Assembly: GCA_016342645.1 (NCBI GenBank)
Contig: JAEINX010000022.1
Span: 1 to 43,402, forward strand
Direction: 5' to 3'
Source: Bacteroidales bacterium
GTDB lineage: Bacteria > Bacteroidota > Bacteroidia > Bacteroidales > JAEINX01
DNA: 43,402 nucleotides
Below the pieces are notes generated by a model, which saw only the letters and a program-made list of their open reading frames with translations, ran no database searches and was not told where the DNA came from. Both the position numbers and the translations under genes were made by a program. Shown piece after piece: positions 7,871 to 16,849 of this stretch. Within the stretch, counting starts at the first letter, position 1. Every line of letters begins with the position of its first letter.

Positions 7871-8644
7871 ATGAAAAATATATATTCTGAATTAAACGAG
7901 TTGATTAAATCCGGTAAAAATGCCGCTTTATGTGTTGTTGTCGAAACCAAAGGCTCAACACCGCGAAAAGCCGGATCGAAAATGATAGTTTACGATAATA
8001 AAAAAATTCTTGGAACCATAGGTGGTGGGAGCATCGAGTTCAACGTAATTGACAAAGCCATAGAAGTTATTCAAAATAATACACCACAAAAATTCACTTT
8101 TAATCTGGAAAACGACCTTGATATGACTTGCGGCGGCTATGTTGAAGTGTATATTGAACCGGTTTTTCCACTTCCAAAGCTATATATTTTCGGAGCCGGC
8201 CATGTTGGGAAAGCAGTTGCTGAATTTGCTTCTAAAACCGGATTTGAAATTACTTTGTTTGATGAAAGAGAGGGGATTTTCAAGAGCATTACTTTACAAA
8301 ACACTAAATTTGTTCAGGGTAATTATTTTGAAGAAATCGAGAAAGCTAATTTTGACAATAATACTTACGTTGTTGTTACAACACCAAAACATGCTTACGA
8401 TGAAGATATAACTGCAATTTGTGCTAAAAAGCTACACGCCTATCTCGGTATGATTGGAAGTAAAAGAAAAGTGGCAACAGCAAAGAAAGTTTTTCTTGAA
8501 GAGCGAGGACTCAAGTCGGAAGAAATTGAATCTATAGACATGCCAATAGGTATTAAATTTGCTGCCCAAACCCCCGAGGAGATAGCCATAAGCATAGTAG
8601 CAAAATTAATTGATGTAAAAAATTCGACAGAAGGGAAAAAATAA
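7871..8644 (+). CDS. xdhC: XdhC-family molybdoenzyme maturation factor
   Basis: A 257-residue XdhC/CoxI-family protein. The N-terminal domain shows VVVETKGSTPRKAGSKM and LGTIGGGSIEF, followed by GGYVEVYIEPV. The C-terminal Rossmann domain has IFGAGHVGKAVAEFA, and TPKHAYDED and GMIGSKRKV later. XdhC proteins bind molybdenum cofactor, guide its sulfuration and hand it to xanthine dehydrogenase-type enzymes. The gene starts 14 bases after the glycosyltransferase stop and lies 66 bases before the FeS/FAD subunit gene, its expected client complex. Confidence 0.88.
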   Translation: MKNIYSELNELIKSGKNAALCVVVETKGSTPRKAGSKMIVYDNKKILGTIGGGSIEFNVIDKAIEVIQNNTPQKFTFNLENDLDMTCGGYVEVYIEPVFPLPKLYIFGAGHVGKAVAEFASKTGFEITLFDEREGIFKSITLQNTKFVQGNYFEEIEKANFDNNTYVVVTTPKHAYDEDITAICAKKLHAYLGMIGSKRKVATAKKVFLEERGLKSEEIESIDMPIGIKFAAQTPEEIAISIVAKLIDVKNSTEGKK

Positions 8645-8694
8645 ACCGCAAAGGAACGTAAAATTTTTGCGTTTTATTTGTGTCCTTAGCTGTT
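8644..8694. repeat. Inverted repeat between xdhC and xdhA
   Basis: AACCGCAAAGGA at 8644-8655 pairs with TCCTTAGCTGTT at 8683-8694 at 10 of 12 positions. The interior is AT-rich. It begins on the last base of the xdhC stop codon and fills most of the 66-base spacer to the next gene. It belongs to the same class of short palindromic insertions seen elsewhere in the window. Confidence 0.5.
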
Positions 8695-8710
8695 AAAAAG
8701 TAATATAACG

Positions 8711-10168
8711 ATGAAAAACAATAATAAAATTAGTTTTGTCTTGGACGGAGAAATTGTTGAAATAGATTTTTCTAAAAATCATAATCTAAAACCAACAACA
8801 ACTGTTTTGAATTATCTCCGATCGGCCGGAGGGCATAAAAGCGTGAAAGAGGGTTGTGCGGAAGGTGATTGCGGCGCTTGTACAATAGCTGTTGCCGAGC
8901 TTGATGGGAATCAAAAACTTTCATATAAAAGTATTACTTCTTGCATAGTTTTTCTTCCAATGATTCATGGAAAACAATTGATTACGGCTGAAAATCTTTC
9001 CGGAAAACCATTGAAAGCCGAGGAGCTTCATCCGGTTCAGCGTGCAATTGTTAAGCATAATGGCAGTCAATGTGGTTATTGTACTCCTGGTGTCGTTATG
9101 TCGATGTTTGTTTTATATAAAAATCACCAAAACCCGTCACGTGAAACAATTGAGGATGCTTTGACCGGTAATTTATGCCGTTGCACCGGATATAACTCAA
9201 TTTTAAAAGCTGCCGAGGAAGCTTGCTCTCGCCACAATAGGGACAACTTCTCAAAAAATGAAAACAAAATAATTGAGCATCTTAAAAGTATCAAAAAAAA
9301 CTATTCAGATATTGAAATTATAGCTGATCAGCATAGTTATTTTCGGCCTTCCACCATCGAAAATGCTTTATTATTAAGAAGAAAACACCCCGAAGCCATT
9401 ATTATTAACGGTGCATCAGAAATAGCTTTACGACAAACAAAACATAATGAAAAGTTTAAAATGATTCTTGATTTATCAGGGCTTGGCGAGTTAAAACAAA
9501 TTAGTTTTGATGAGGATTATTACCGTATTGGAGCCGGAGTTTCTATTGAAGACCTTAAGAATGAATTTATTAATGAATTTCCCATCATCAATCAGGCGTT
9601 AAAATATTTCGGTGCATTACAATTGAGAAATTTGGCAACTATCGGCGGAAATATTGCTGCCGCTTCACCTATTGGCGACACATTGCCCTTATTAATTGCC
9701 TTAAATGCAAAGCTTTTACTTCAAAATCAAAACTCTGAAAGGTTAATTAATATAGCTGATTTCATTAAGTCTTATCGAAAAACAGATATTGCTAACGATG
9801 AAATTATTAGGGAAGTATTAATTCCTAAACCTAATAATAATTTTATTTATAAATTTTATAAAATTTCAAAACGCAAAGGACTTGACATTTCGACTGTTAG
9901 TGCATGTTTTAGTTTAAATCTTGATCAGAATAATATTATTCTAAAAATTGTACTTGTTTTTGGGGGAATGGCGGCGATTACTAAAAATGCAATTAAAACC
10001 GAAGAATTTTTAACTGGAAAATCATGGAATATTAATAATATTAAAAAGGCTGGTGAAATATTATACAATGAATTCGAGCCTATTGGCGATGCCCGAGCCG
10101 AAGCTGAAACACGAAAAATCGCTGTTAAAAATCTATTATTGAAATTTTATTCCGACATTAACAGTTAA
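8711..10168 (+). CDS. xdhA: Xanthine dehydrogenase-type small subunit (2x[2Fe-2S] + FAD)
   Basis: A 485-residue electron-transfer subunit of the xanthine oxidase family, of usual length for XdhA. The plant-type [2Fe-2S] domain has Cys49, Cys54, Cys57 and Cys78. The helical [2Fe-2S] domain has Cys121, Cys124, Cys156 and Cys158 (QCGYCTPG, LCRCTGY). The FAD domain of the CO dehydrogenase flavoprotein type spans about 205-370, with LRNLATIGGNIAAASPIGD, and the C-terminal CODH flavoprotein domain follows. It would pass electrons from a molybdopterin subunit to NAD. That subunit is absent from both sides here, so the partner must be encoded elsewhere or lost. The substrate (purine or another N-heterocycle) cannot be fixed without it. 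Confidence 0.88.
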   Translation: MKNNNKISFVLDGEIVEIDFSKNHNLKPTTTVLNYLRSAGGHKSVKEGCAEGDCGACTIAVAELDGNQKLSYKSITSCIVFLPMIHGKQLITAENLSGKPLKAEELHPVQRAIVKHNGSQCGYCTPGVVMSMFVLYKNHQNPSRETIEDALTGNLCRCTGYNSILKAAEEACSRHNRDNFSKNENKIIEHLKSIKKNYSDIEIIADQHSYFRPSTIENALLLRRKHPEAIIINGASEIALRQTKHNEKFKMILDLSGLGELKQISFDEDYYRIGAGVSIEDLKNEFINEFPIINQALKYFGALQLRNLATIGGNIAAASPIGDTLPLLIALNAKLLLQNQNSERLINIADFIKSYRKTDIANDEIIREVLIPKPNNNFIYKFYKISKRKGLDISTVSACFSLNLDQNNIILKIVLVFGGMAAITKNAIKTEEFLTGKSWNINNIKKAGEILYNEFEPIGDARAEAETRKIAVKNLLLKFYSDINS

Positions 10169-10251
10169 GTATTGGATAATGTTATTTGAAAGTAGAAAAT
10201 CGTTTTTAAATTATGCCGGAGCTAATCGGAAGCTGAGAATTGTCTGGTCGC

Positions 10252-10299
10252 CATGCAAGAGTTAAAACGAAGCTGAGGATTTCGCACTTAACTCTCATG
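10252..10299. repeat. Inverted repeat downstream of xdhA
   Basis: CATGCAAGAGTTAA at 10252-10265 pairs with TTAACTCTCATG at 10288-10299 (two bases unpaired). It sits in the 279-base spacer between xdhA and the CotH protein, where the molybdopterin subunit gene would be expected. Nothing protein-like was found in the rest of the spacer. Confidence 0.5.
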
Positions 10300-10447
10300 A
10301 AAGCTTAGTTATCGGTTAAATATTAATAATTGGGTGGAAAACGAAAAACCGATAAAATAATAGCTTACATACAACGAAATGATTAATTTTACTGTCTAAT
10401 ATTAATAATGCAAGTTACTTTTAAAATAAACTAAAAAAAATATTTAT

Positions 10448-13400
10448 ATGAAATCATTTATTTACAAATTTTTATTCCTACTTATAATTGGAATATTTCA
10501 GTTATCATTAAATGCACAAGTAGTAATTAACGAGTACTCTGTATCTAACCTTTCAACCGTAACCGATAATTATTCATCCTATGAAGACTGGGTTGAGTTT
10601 TATAATATTGGTTTTACAGCTGTTGATTTAAGTGGATACTACTTGAGTGACAAACGTAATAATCCCACAAAATGGAGCTTTCCGGAAGGGACCGTAATTC
10701 CGGCCAATAATTTTATAATAGTCTGGGCATCTGGAAGGGATGTTTCTTCGGGCGAAAATTATCATACTAATTTCAAACTAACACAAACCAAGACAACACC
10801 TGAGTATATTGTGTTTTCCAACCCTGACGGAACTCTTATTGAAGAATATGAACTTGCTATCACACGAAAAGATCATTCAAGAGGAAGAGTTGAAGATGGT
10901 AGCGAAGAATGGGGAATTTTCGTTTATCCTACTCCAGGTAGTTCAAACAATTCAGCTACAGCTTATACCCGATATGCTGAAAAACCTGTGATGGACAAAG
11001 TTGCGGGCTTTCATCCATTTCCGATAACAGTTACCATTAGCAGCAACGAACCCAATTCACAAATACATTTTACTACAGATGGATCGAAGCCAATTTCTAC
11101 CTCACCAATTTACACCGGTCCGATAAATGTTTCGGAAACAACAATAATTAAAGCTCTTGTAATAAGTAATGACCCTGATATTTTACGCGGATTAACAGAT
11201 TTTAACACATATTTTATCGGAATTACTCATGAATTGGCAGTTATGTCAACCTCAGCAGCACAGTTAGATAATTTACTCAATGGAAACCAATCTCTAAAAC
11301 CCTTCGGTACTTTTGAATATTTTAATAAAGAAGGGGAGAGGACAACTTTTGGATATGGCGAATTTAATGAACATGGGCAAGATTCCTGGGTGCATGATCA
11401 AAGAAGCATCGATTATATTTCTCGTGATGAATGCGGATATAATTATGCTATTCTCGAACCACTGATCCCTTTAACCGATCGTGATGAGTTTCAAAGAATA
11501 ATACTTAGAGCAGCTGGAGACGATAATTATCCCGGTATTGATACAAGTGCTCTTTTAAGAGACTTTTTTGTTCAAAACACTGCTTGTAGAGAAAATATGC
11601 ACCTTGATGTTCGAAAGGGAGAAAAAGGTTTGCTTTATGTAAATGGCATATTTTGGGGAGTTTATGGCTTTCGTGAGAAAGTTAATGATCATGATTTTAC
11701 TCAATACTATTATAATCAAGGCAAATTTGATATTTATTACCTAATGTTATGGGGCGGAAGTTGGGCAGAATACGGTGGACAAGCTGCATGGAATGATTGG
11801 AATACACTCCACGATTTTATAAAGTATAATGATATGAGTAATCAGTTTAATTATGAATACGTAAAAACAAAACTTGATTATAAAAGCCTTGTTGATTATA
11901 TTATAATTAACTCATTTGTTGTTTGCTCCGATTGGATCAACTGGAATGTAGGTTGGTGGAGAGGAACAAACCCTGAAGGTGGACACCAGAAATGGGGCTA
12001 TGTTTTATGGGATGAAGATGCCACTTTTGCTCATTATATTAATTATACAGGTGTACCGGGAATTAGTCCCTATGTACCTCCTTGTTTTCCCGAAGGACTG
12101 ACTAGCGATCCCGAACAACATATTGTTCTTCTAAATAGATTAAGGAATAATGCCGAATTTACACAATATTACATTTCAAGATATATCGACCTTTATAATA
12201 CTGCATTTCAACCGACACGTATGATAGAATATTTAGATAGTATTGAAGACAAAATGCTTCCCGAAATGCAAAACCATGTTAACCGATGGGGGGGGACAGT
12301 TGCCGAATGGCGCACTAATGTACAAAAAATCAGGAATTTTATTACTAACAGGCATGGATATTTTCCTGAAGGATTAGAAGGATGTTATGATATTACAGGC
12401 CCATATCCTATAAATGTAAGTGTTGAGCCTGCAGATGCCGGTTTAGTCCATCTTAATTCATTAATTCTCGAAGAATTTCCATGGGAAGGAAATTATTTTG
12501 GTGGAATTGATATAAAATTAAAAGCCGTCTCTACTGATCCAAACTTTGAATTTGATCAGTGGGTACTCGATAATCATTCAGTTTATCCTAATAATACAAG
12601 TTGTGAAGTTGTTTTGGATTTAAATCAGTCAGATAATATTGTTGCTCTTTTTAGACCACGAATTTTAACCGACTCATTGGTAATAAACGAAATAAATTAT
12701 AATTCTGCTGATGATTTCGATCCGGGTGATTGGGTAGAAATTTATAATCCAATGCCAACTTCAATGGATTTAACAAATTGGGAATTCAAGGACGAAGATG
12801 ATGCCCACATTTTTGTTTTTCCTGAAAATACTATAATCGAACCTTTTGGATTCTTAGTTTTATGTGATGATTCAGCAGCTTTTCAAGGACTTTTCCCTGA
12901 TGTTAATAATTTCATTGGCCAAATGGGCTTTGGTTTCAGTGGGGGAGGGGAGCTTCTCAGATTATTTGACCCCACTGGTTATCTTGTTGACTTCGTTGAA
13001 TATGATGATGTTGACCCCTGGCCAACTGAACCGGACGGTGATGGGCCAACCCTCGAATTAATTAATCCACATCTTGATAATGCACTTGCCGAAAGCTGGG
13101 CAGCATCAGATGCTCATGGCACACCGGGGGCAGAAAATAGTGTTCATGTTATTTTCTTTGCTGATTTTGAAGCCGAACCATTATTTGGAAACCCGCCCTT
13201 AACAGTTCAGTTTACTGATCTTTCAGAATCGGAAACTCCTATAACTTCATGGAAATGGGATTTTGATAATGATGGAACAATTGATTCGGAAGAACAAAAT
13301 CCCGAATGGATCTATTACGAAAACGGCAGTTATTCAGTTGCCCTGACTATCAGTGATGGAGATTTACAGGATACAAAAATTAAAATAAATTACATTTTAG

Positions 13401-14551
13401 TTGAAACAAGTGAGCAGCAAATTACTCTAAATTACGGATATAGTTTTGTTTCAAGCAGAATAATTCACGCTAACCCTGATATGCTCGAAGTTTTGCAAAG
13501 TGTTTTAAATGATGATCTTGGTTTTGTTAGAAATTCCGAAGGGCAAACTTTACTTAAAATTGGCCCAAATTGGGTTAATGGAATTGGTGATTGGAATACG
13601 ACCGAAGGCTATCTTTTTAGAATGAATGCTGATGCTCAGGTGAATTTTGAAGGTGGTTTATTGGACCCAACAACACTTATAAATCTACATGAAGGTTATC
13701 AGTTTATCAGCTACCTTCCTGAATATGCGGGTGATGCTATATTTGTTTTTGAAAATATTTTAAATGACAATTTGCAATATATCAGGAATTCAGATGCAAA
13801 TGTATTAAGAAAAATCGGCCCAAATTGGGTTAATGGAATTGGAGATGCTATGCCTGGCGAAGGTTATTTAATTAAGATGTATTCTGATGATGTTTTGATT
13901 TATAATGTTCCTGAGAATGCCAAAAGTGCCGGTGAAAGTAAACCTTTACCAATTCATTTTAATTTTGAAGGAGGAAATCCTGCCGATCCTATTTATTCAA
14001 TCTACGTTGAAGGTCTTGAAAAAGGTGATGAAGTAGCAATTTTTGATAATAATGCTATTGTGGGATATGGAAAAGTATATTCTGATAAAAGAATGCAAAA
14101 TTGTATTGCAGTTTTTAGTACCTTAAATGATGAACAAGGTTATAAAACAGGAAATCAAACTTTAATAAAAGTTTGGGATAGTGAACTTGAAAAAGAAGTT
14201 CCTGTTAATATTGAATATTTAAATCCTTATGGAGATGCATGGTCGGAAAATATTTTCCCCTTTGATGACGGCGAATACAGTATTATTAATATCACTAAAA
14301 ATATTGTTAATGAAAATACTGTTAGCAAAATAAATATTTTTCCGAATCCCGCAAATAACCTTATCAACATAGTTTCCAATGAAATTATGAATAAAATTGA
14401 GCTATTTGATTCTTCCGGAAAAAGCATGATTACAAGTATTGAAAAGTCTGATAAGATTCAGATAAATGTCTCAAACTTGAAATCAGGTTTGTATTTCATT
14501 AGCATTCAAACACCTTCAAAACGAATTATTGAAAAGTTGACGATACAATAG
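10448..14551 (+). CDS. Secreted multidomain CotH / lamin-tail / PKD protein with T9SS sorting domain
   Basis: A 1367-residue exported protein. Order: signal peptide (1-24, ending NAQ); lamin-tail-like domain (about 25-160); chitobiase-like FTTDGSKP segment (about 190-250); CotH kinase-like domain (about 300-640) with LYVNGIFWGVYGFREK and VLWDEDATF; second lamin-tail domain (about 745-880); PKD domain (about 900-985) with SWKWDFDNDG; two copies of an unnamed module with KIGPNWVNGIGD (about 995-1155); a further module with GDEVAIFDN (about 1170-1280); and a T9SS type A tail starting IFPNPANN. CotH proteins are atypical protein kinases in spore coats, but the role of secreted bacterial versions with these adhesin-type domains is unclear. 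Surface attachment or release through T9SS is expected. The last three blocks recur in the 28282 gene. Confidence 0.88.
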   Translation: MKSFIYKFLFLLIIGIFQLSLNAQVVINEYSVSNLSTVTDNYSSYEDWVEFYNIGFTAVDLSGYYLSDKRNNPTKWSFPEGTVIPANNFIIVWASGRDVSSGENYHTNFKLTQTKTTPEYIVFSNPDGTLIEEYELAITRKDHSRGRVEDGSEEWGIFVYPTPGSSNNSATAYTRYAEKPVMDKVAGFHPFPITVTISSNEPNSQIHFTTDGSKPISTSPIYTGPINVSETTIIKALVISNDPDILRGLTDFNTYFIGITHELAVMSTSAAQLDNLLNGNQSLKPFGTFEYFNKEGERTTFGYGEFNEHGQDSWVHDQRSIDYISRDECGYNYAILEPLIPLTDRDEFQRIILRAAGDDNYPGIDTSALLRDFFVQNTACRENMHLDVRKGEKGLLYVNGIFWGVYGFREKVNDHDFTQYYYNQGKFDIYYLMLWGGSWAEYGGQAAWNDWNTLHDFIKYNDMSNQFNYEYVKTKLDYKSLVDYIIINSFVVCSDWINWNVGWWRGTNPEGGHQKWGYVLWDEDATFAHYINYTGVPGISPYVPPCFPEGLTSDPEQHIVLLNRLRNNAEFTQYYISRYIDLYNTAFQPTRMIEYLDSIEDKMLPEMQNHVNRWGGTVAEWRTNVQKIRNFITNRHGYFPEGLEGCYDITGPYPINVSVEPADAGLVHLNSLILEEFPWEGNYFGGIDIKLKAVSTDPNFEFDQWVLDNHSVYPNNTSCEVVLDLNQSDNIVALFRPRILTDSLVINEINYNSADDFDPGDWVEIYNPMPTSMDLTNWEFKDEDDAHIFVFPENTIIEPFGFLVLCDDSAAFQGLFPDVNNFIGQMGFGFSGGGELLRLFDPTGYLVDFVEYDDVDPWPTEPDGDGPTLELINPHLDNALAESWAASDAHGTPGAENSVHVIFFADFEAEPLFGNPPLTVQFTDLSESETPITSWKWDFDNDGTIDSEEQNPEWIYYENGSYSVALTISDGDLQDTKIKINYILVETSEQQITLNYGYSFVSSRIIHANPDMLEVLQSVLNDDLGFVRNSEGQTLLKIGPNWVNGIGDWNTTEGYLFRMNADAQVNFEGGLLDPTTLINLHEGYQFISYLPEYAGDAIFVFENILNDNLQYIRNSDANVLRKIGPNWVNGIGDAMPGEGYLIKMYSDDVLIYNVPENAKSAGESKPLPIHFNFEGGNPADPIYSIYVEGLEKGDEVAIFDNNAIVGYGKVYSDKRMQNCIAVFSTLNDEQGYKTGNQTLIKVWDSELEKEVPVNIEYLNPYGDAWSENIFPFDDGEYSIINITKNIVNENTVSKINIFPNPANNLINIVSNEIMNKIELFDSSGKSMITSIEKSDKIQINVSNLKSGLYFISIQTPSKRIIEKLTIQ

Positions 14552-14569
14552 AAAATTATAAATAAATAA

Positions 14570-14609
14570 AATCCCTAAACTGATTTTTTGGTTTAGGGAT
14601 TTTTTTTTT
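14570..14609 (+). terminator. Intrinsic terminator of the CotH gene
   Basis: The stem AATCCCTAAAC (14570-14580) pairs perfectly with GTTTAGGGATT (14591-14601) around a 10-base loop, followed by a T run to 14609. It lies 18 bases after the stop codon. Its A-rich 5' side makes it a possible terminator for the opposing gene that ends at 14634 as well. Confidence 0.85.
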
Positions 14610-14633
14610 GTAAATAATTGAAAATAGAATATT

Positions 14634-15806
14634 TCAACTTCCTTTTTTTGAATCATATAAATCATCTAAATCCGGTTTAGCAGTAATAATATTTAATAAA
14701 GGCCTGAATTCATTTCTTATAATTCTCCATTTTTCAGGATGTTGTTTCAATAAATATAAGATTTTTTTTCGGTGTTTTTTTAGGGCATCAGAAATAGCCG
14801 GAGCGGTGATAGGAGTGGGAAAGGCCTTCCCAACATTAGCACTTGTTAACCCGTAGTTTTTTAATTTAACTCCTTGTGAAGCATTTTCAAGCTTGTCTAA
14901 CAACAAAATTGTTTTCGTATATTTATTTGGAATTTCAAGCTTTTTCTCATTAGGTTTTGTTTTTACATCATAATCGAAAAAATTAATATCCCACTCATTA
15001 ATTTCCAAAATATCTTTATCATTATCAAAATTGGTGTTTTCAATCCAAGAAATGCTTCTTTCAATAGTTGGTTTCAAATTATTTATATCACCCTCATAAT
15101 TAGAAATTTTTATTAATGCACCTTCTGTAAGTTTGAATTCTTTGTTCCTTTGAGTTGAAAATTCCTCAACATAAGTTTTACATAAATCTCCCAGGCTTTG
15201 ACCGAATTTTTTTTTCAAAATTTTAAAATCTTCCTTTATCAAATTATTGCTTTTGGTATTTGATCGCTTTTCTTCAATAATCAATTTTAATAATTGCAAG
15301 TCATTTTTATTCGTTTCAATTATTGTTCTTATACAATTAAATAAAAGAAATTCAATAATCCGTTTATTTTTAACGCTTAAGGCATTGTGGCTATCGGATA
15401 TTTCGAAATTTCCTGAATTTTCGTTAAAATAAAAATATAAAAGGTCATATTTTTTATCATTGCCATTGAAGAAACGTAAAAGTAAGACAACATTCTCCAA
15501 TTCATCAAAAATCTTCATTTCAACTTTATTACTATCTTTTAATTCAAATGGAAGTTCTTCCTTTCTAAACCATTTAACGCTTTCTTTTTGAGTTCTCAAC
15601 TTTTGTAATGAACTTTTAAAGTCGTCAATTAAAAGGTCTTCAATCTGTGCGCCTGATGAATTTCTTTTCAATGATTTTGCATAAATATCATCAAGAATGT
15701 GATCATAATAAATGGCCACAACTTTTTCAATTCCAGGAATAAGTAATCCTGAAATTTTCAGGATATTTACTATTTGCCGGTCGATAAATGAAAAATATTC
15801 TGCCAT
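14634..15806 (-). CDS. Unrecognised regulator-like protein, possibly a reduced sigma54-activator relative
   Basis: A 390-residue soluble protein with no family I can name with confidence. Residues about 195-270 (LGDLCKTYVEEF, then LTEGALIKISNYEGDINNL, then IERSISWIEN) follow the spacing of the C-terminal AAA subdomain of NtrC-type activators, where LS-EAL-L--Y-WPGN-REL-N-IER is usual. Yet no Walker A, GAFTGA or Walker B is present. The tail (about 320-370, ITAPAISDALKKHRKKILYLLK and WRIIRNEF) is basic and helical and could bind DNA. The divergent promoter region next to its start is full of a repeated palindromic site, so it may be an autoregulator. Function is unknown. Confidence 0.6.
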   Translation of the reverse strand: MAEYFSFIDRQIVNILKISGLLIPGIEKVVAIYYDHILDDIYAKSLKRNSSGAQIEDLLIDDFKSSLQKLRTQKESVKWFRKEELPFELKDSNKVEMKIFDELENVVLLLRFFNGNDKKYDLLYFYFNENSGNFEISDSHNALSVKNKRIIEFLLFNCIRTIIETNKNDLQLLKLIIEEKRSNTKSNNLIKEDFKILKKKFGQSLGDLCKTYVEEFSTQRNKEFKLTEGALIKISNYEGDINNLKPTIERSISWIENTNFDNDKDILEINEWDINFFDYDVKTKPNEKKLEIPNKYTKTILLLDKLENASQGVKLKNYGLTSANVGKAFPTPITAPAISDALKKHRKKILYLLKQHPEKWRIIRNEFRPLLNIITAKPDLDDLYDSKKGS

Positions 15807-15852
15807 ATTATCAAAATAAAATTTCAGTGGCTAAAATTATATTATTAAATTT

Positions 15853-16058
15853 AATTAAGCAAATAATTAAGTAAAATATTTTGCAAAAAAAAGAACTTAA
15901 TTATTTTTAGTTAAAAATAAATAAGCAATTTAATTATCATTTTAAGTAAAAAAAATTACTTAATTCTCTTGACATGTGTCTTTTAAGATGTTAATATTGC
16001 AGAAAAAAAGTAATTTGAATTAGTGAGTTTATCAGTTTACTTAATTTCAAATTAAGTA
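15853..16058. promoter_or_regulatory. Cluster of seven TTAAGTA-type sites between divergent genes
   Basis: The half-site AATTAAGTA or its complement occurs near 15853 (variant AATTAAGC), 15865, 15895, 15942, 15956, 16038 and 16049. Two pairs form dyads. TTAAGTAA at 15942-15949 faces TTACTTAA at 15956-15963, 5 bases before a -35 element. TACTTAATTT at 16038-16047 and AAATTAAGTA at 16049-16058 are perfect arms about a single C, in the leader of the 16085 gene. The placement on both sides of the promoter is that of operators. AT-rich background makes isolated matches cheap, but the two exact dyads are not easily explained by chance. Confidence 0.6.
15969..15997 (+). promoter_or_regulatory. Near-consensus TTGACA-N17-TAATAT promoter
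   Basis: TTGACA at 15969-15974 and TAATAT at 15992-15997 are separated by exactly 17 bases, a nearly ideal sigma70 promoter of the proteobacterial type. This differs from the TTTG/TAnnTTTG form usual in Bacteroidota. It would start transcription near 16004, about 80 bases before the gene at 16085, with one operator dyad just upstream and one in the leader. Confidence 0.55.
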
Positions 16059-16084
16059 CAATTAATTTATAAATAATAAGTGTT

Positions 16085-16693
16085 ATGAAAATTAATTTGA
16101 AGATATTGCTTTTTTTCTTACACGAAAAGCAAATCTTTTGCAAGAAATTCCATCATCATCTTGAAAGAATTGGTGAGTTAATAGTTTTAAAATTTGAGAA
16201 ATTTTGCAGGAGGTTTTTCGATGAGCCAAATATTCCTTTAAATATTGAAAATTTTCAGAATAAAAATGATTCATTATTGAAAGAAAGAAAATTTTTATGG
16301 GAAATAGCTGTAGAGGATGAAATTGATATGGAAAGAAAAAGCTATAATATTTTGCTTCCACGATTTATTAATAAAATGTTAGTTCAAATTTCAAAAAGAA
16401 TAATACTGTTTTTTGAATTTGATGAAGTATTTTTTAGCGAAATTATTTTTATATCTAAGCTGGAAAACAACAAAAATACAACTTTGGAAACCTTGAATAA
16501 AAACTTTATATTACATGAGCCAACTAATTTAAATTATAATACATACGTAATTCAAAAAAATAAAAAGCTTATAAAAATCAAAAAGGAAATATTAAAGCTG
16601 ATCGGAAAGCTATTAAAATTTTCCTCGAAGAAAATCATAAGGCTTGAACCTCAACTGGAGCTTAGAAAATATTATAGTATGCGTTTTTACTGA
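16085..16693 (+). CDS. Unrecognised basic protein, divergent from the 14634 gene
   Basis: A 202-residue Lys-, Phe- and Ile-rich protein with no motif that I recognise and no clear signal peptide. The N-terminus (MKINLKILLFFLHEKQ) is short and hydrophobic, then interrupted by charged residues, so it could be a weak membrane contact. The C-terminal third is a basic amphipathic helix region (KKLIKIKKEILKLIGKLLKF), which would suit membrane or nucleic-acid binding. The low-complexity composition means it could be a chance frame, but it is preceded by a strong promoter and operator-like dyads. Transcription of this interval seems likely even if the protein is not certain. Confidence 0.45.
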   Translation: MKINLKILLFFLHEKQIFCKKFHHHLERIGELIVLKFEKFCRRFFDEPNIPLNIENFQNKNDSLLKERKFLWEIAVEDEIDMERKSYNILLPRFINKMLVQISKRIILFFEFDEVFFSEIIFISKLENNKNTTLETLNKNFILHEPTNLNYNTYVIQKNKKLIKIKKEILKLIGKLLKFSSKKIIRLEPQLELRKYYSMRFY

Positions 16694-16803
16694 GGTGATA
16701 TAAAAATGATTTGAGATTTTAAAGCATTCTTTTTATTCAATATTTTATTTTCAATAAAAATGTCCTATAATTAATATTATGTTAAATACAATAATCTAAT
16801 AAA

Positions 16804-16822
16804 AGGGACAAAATTTGCCCCT
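16804..16822 (-). terminator. Hairpin terminator candidate after the TPR gene
   Basis: On the minus strand AGGGGCAAA pairs with TTTGTCCCT (one mismatch) and is followed by TTTATTA. It lies 28 bases after the stop codon at 16850 in the spacer between two convergent genes. A second small stem (AAACCA/TGGTTT, 16833-16850) overlaps the stop codon region and may serve the plus-strand gene. Confidence 0.45.
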
Positions 16823-16849
16823 CTTATCATTTAAACCAACTAAATGGTT

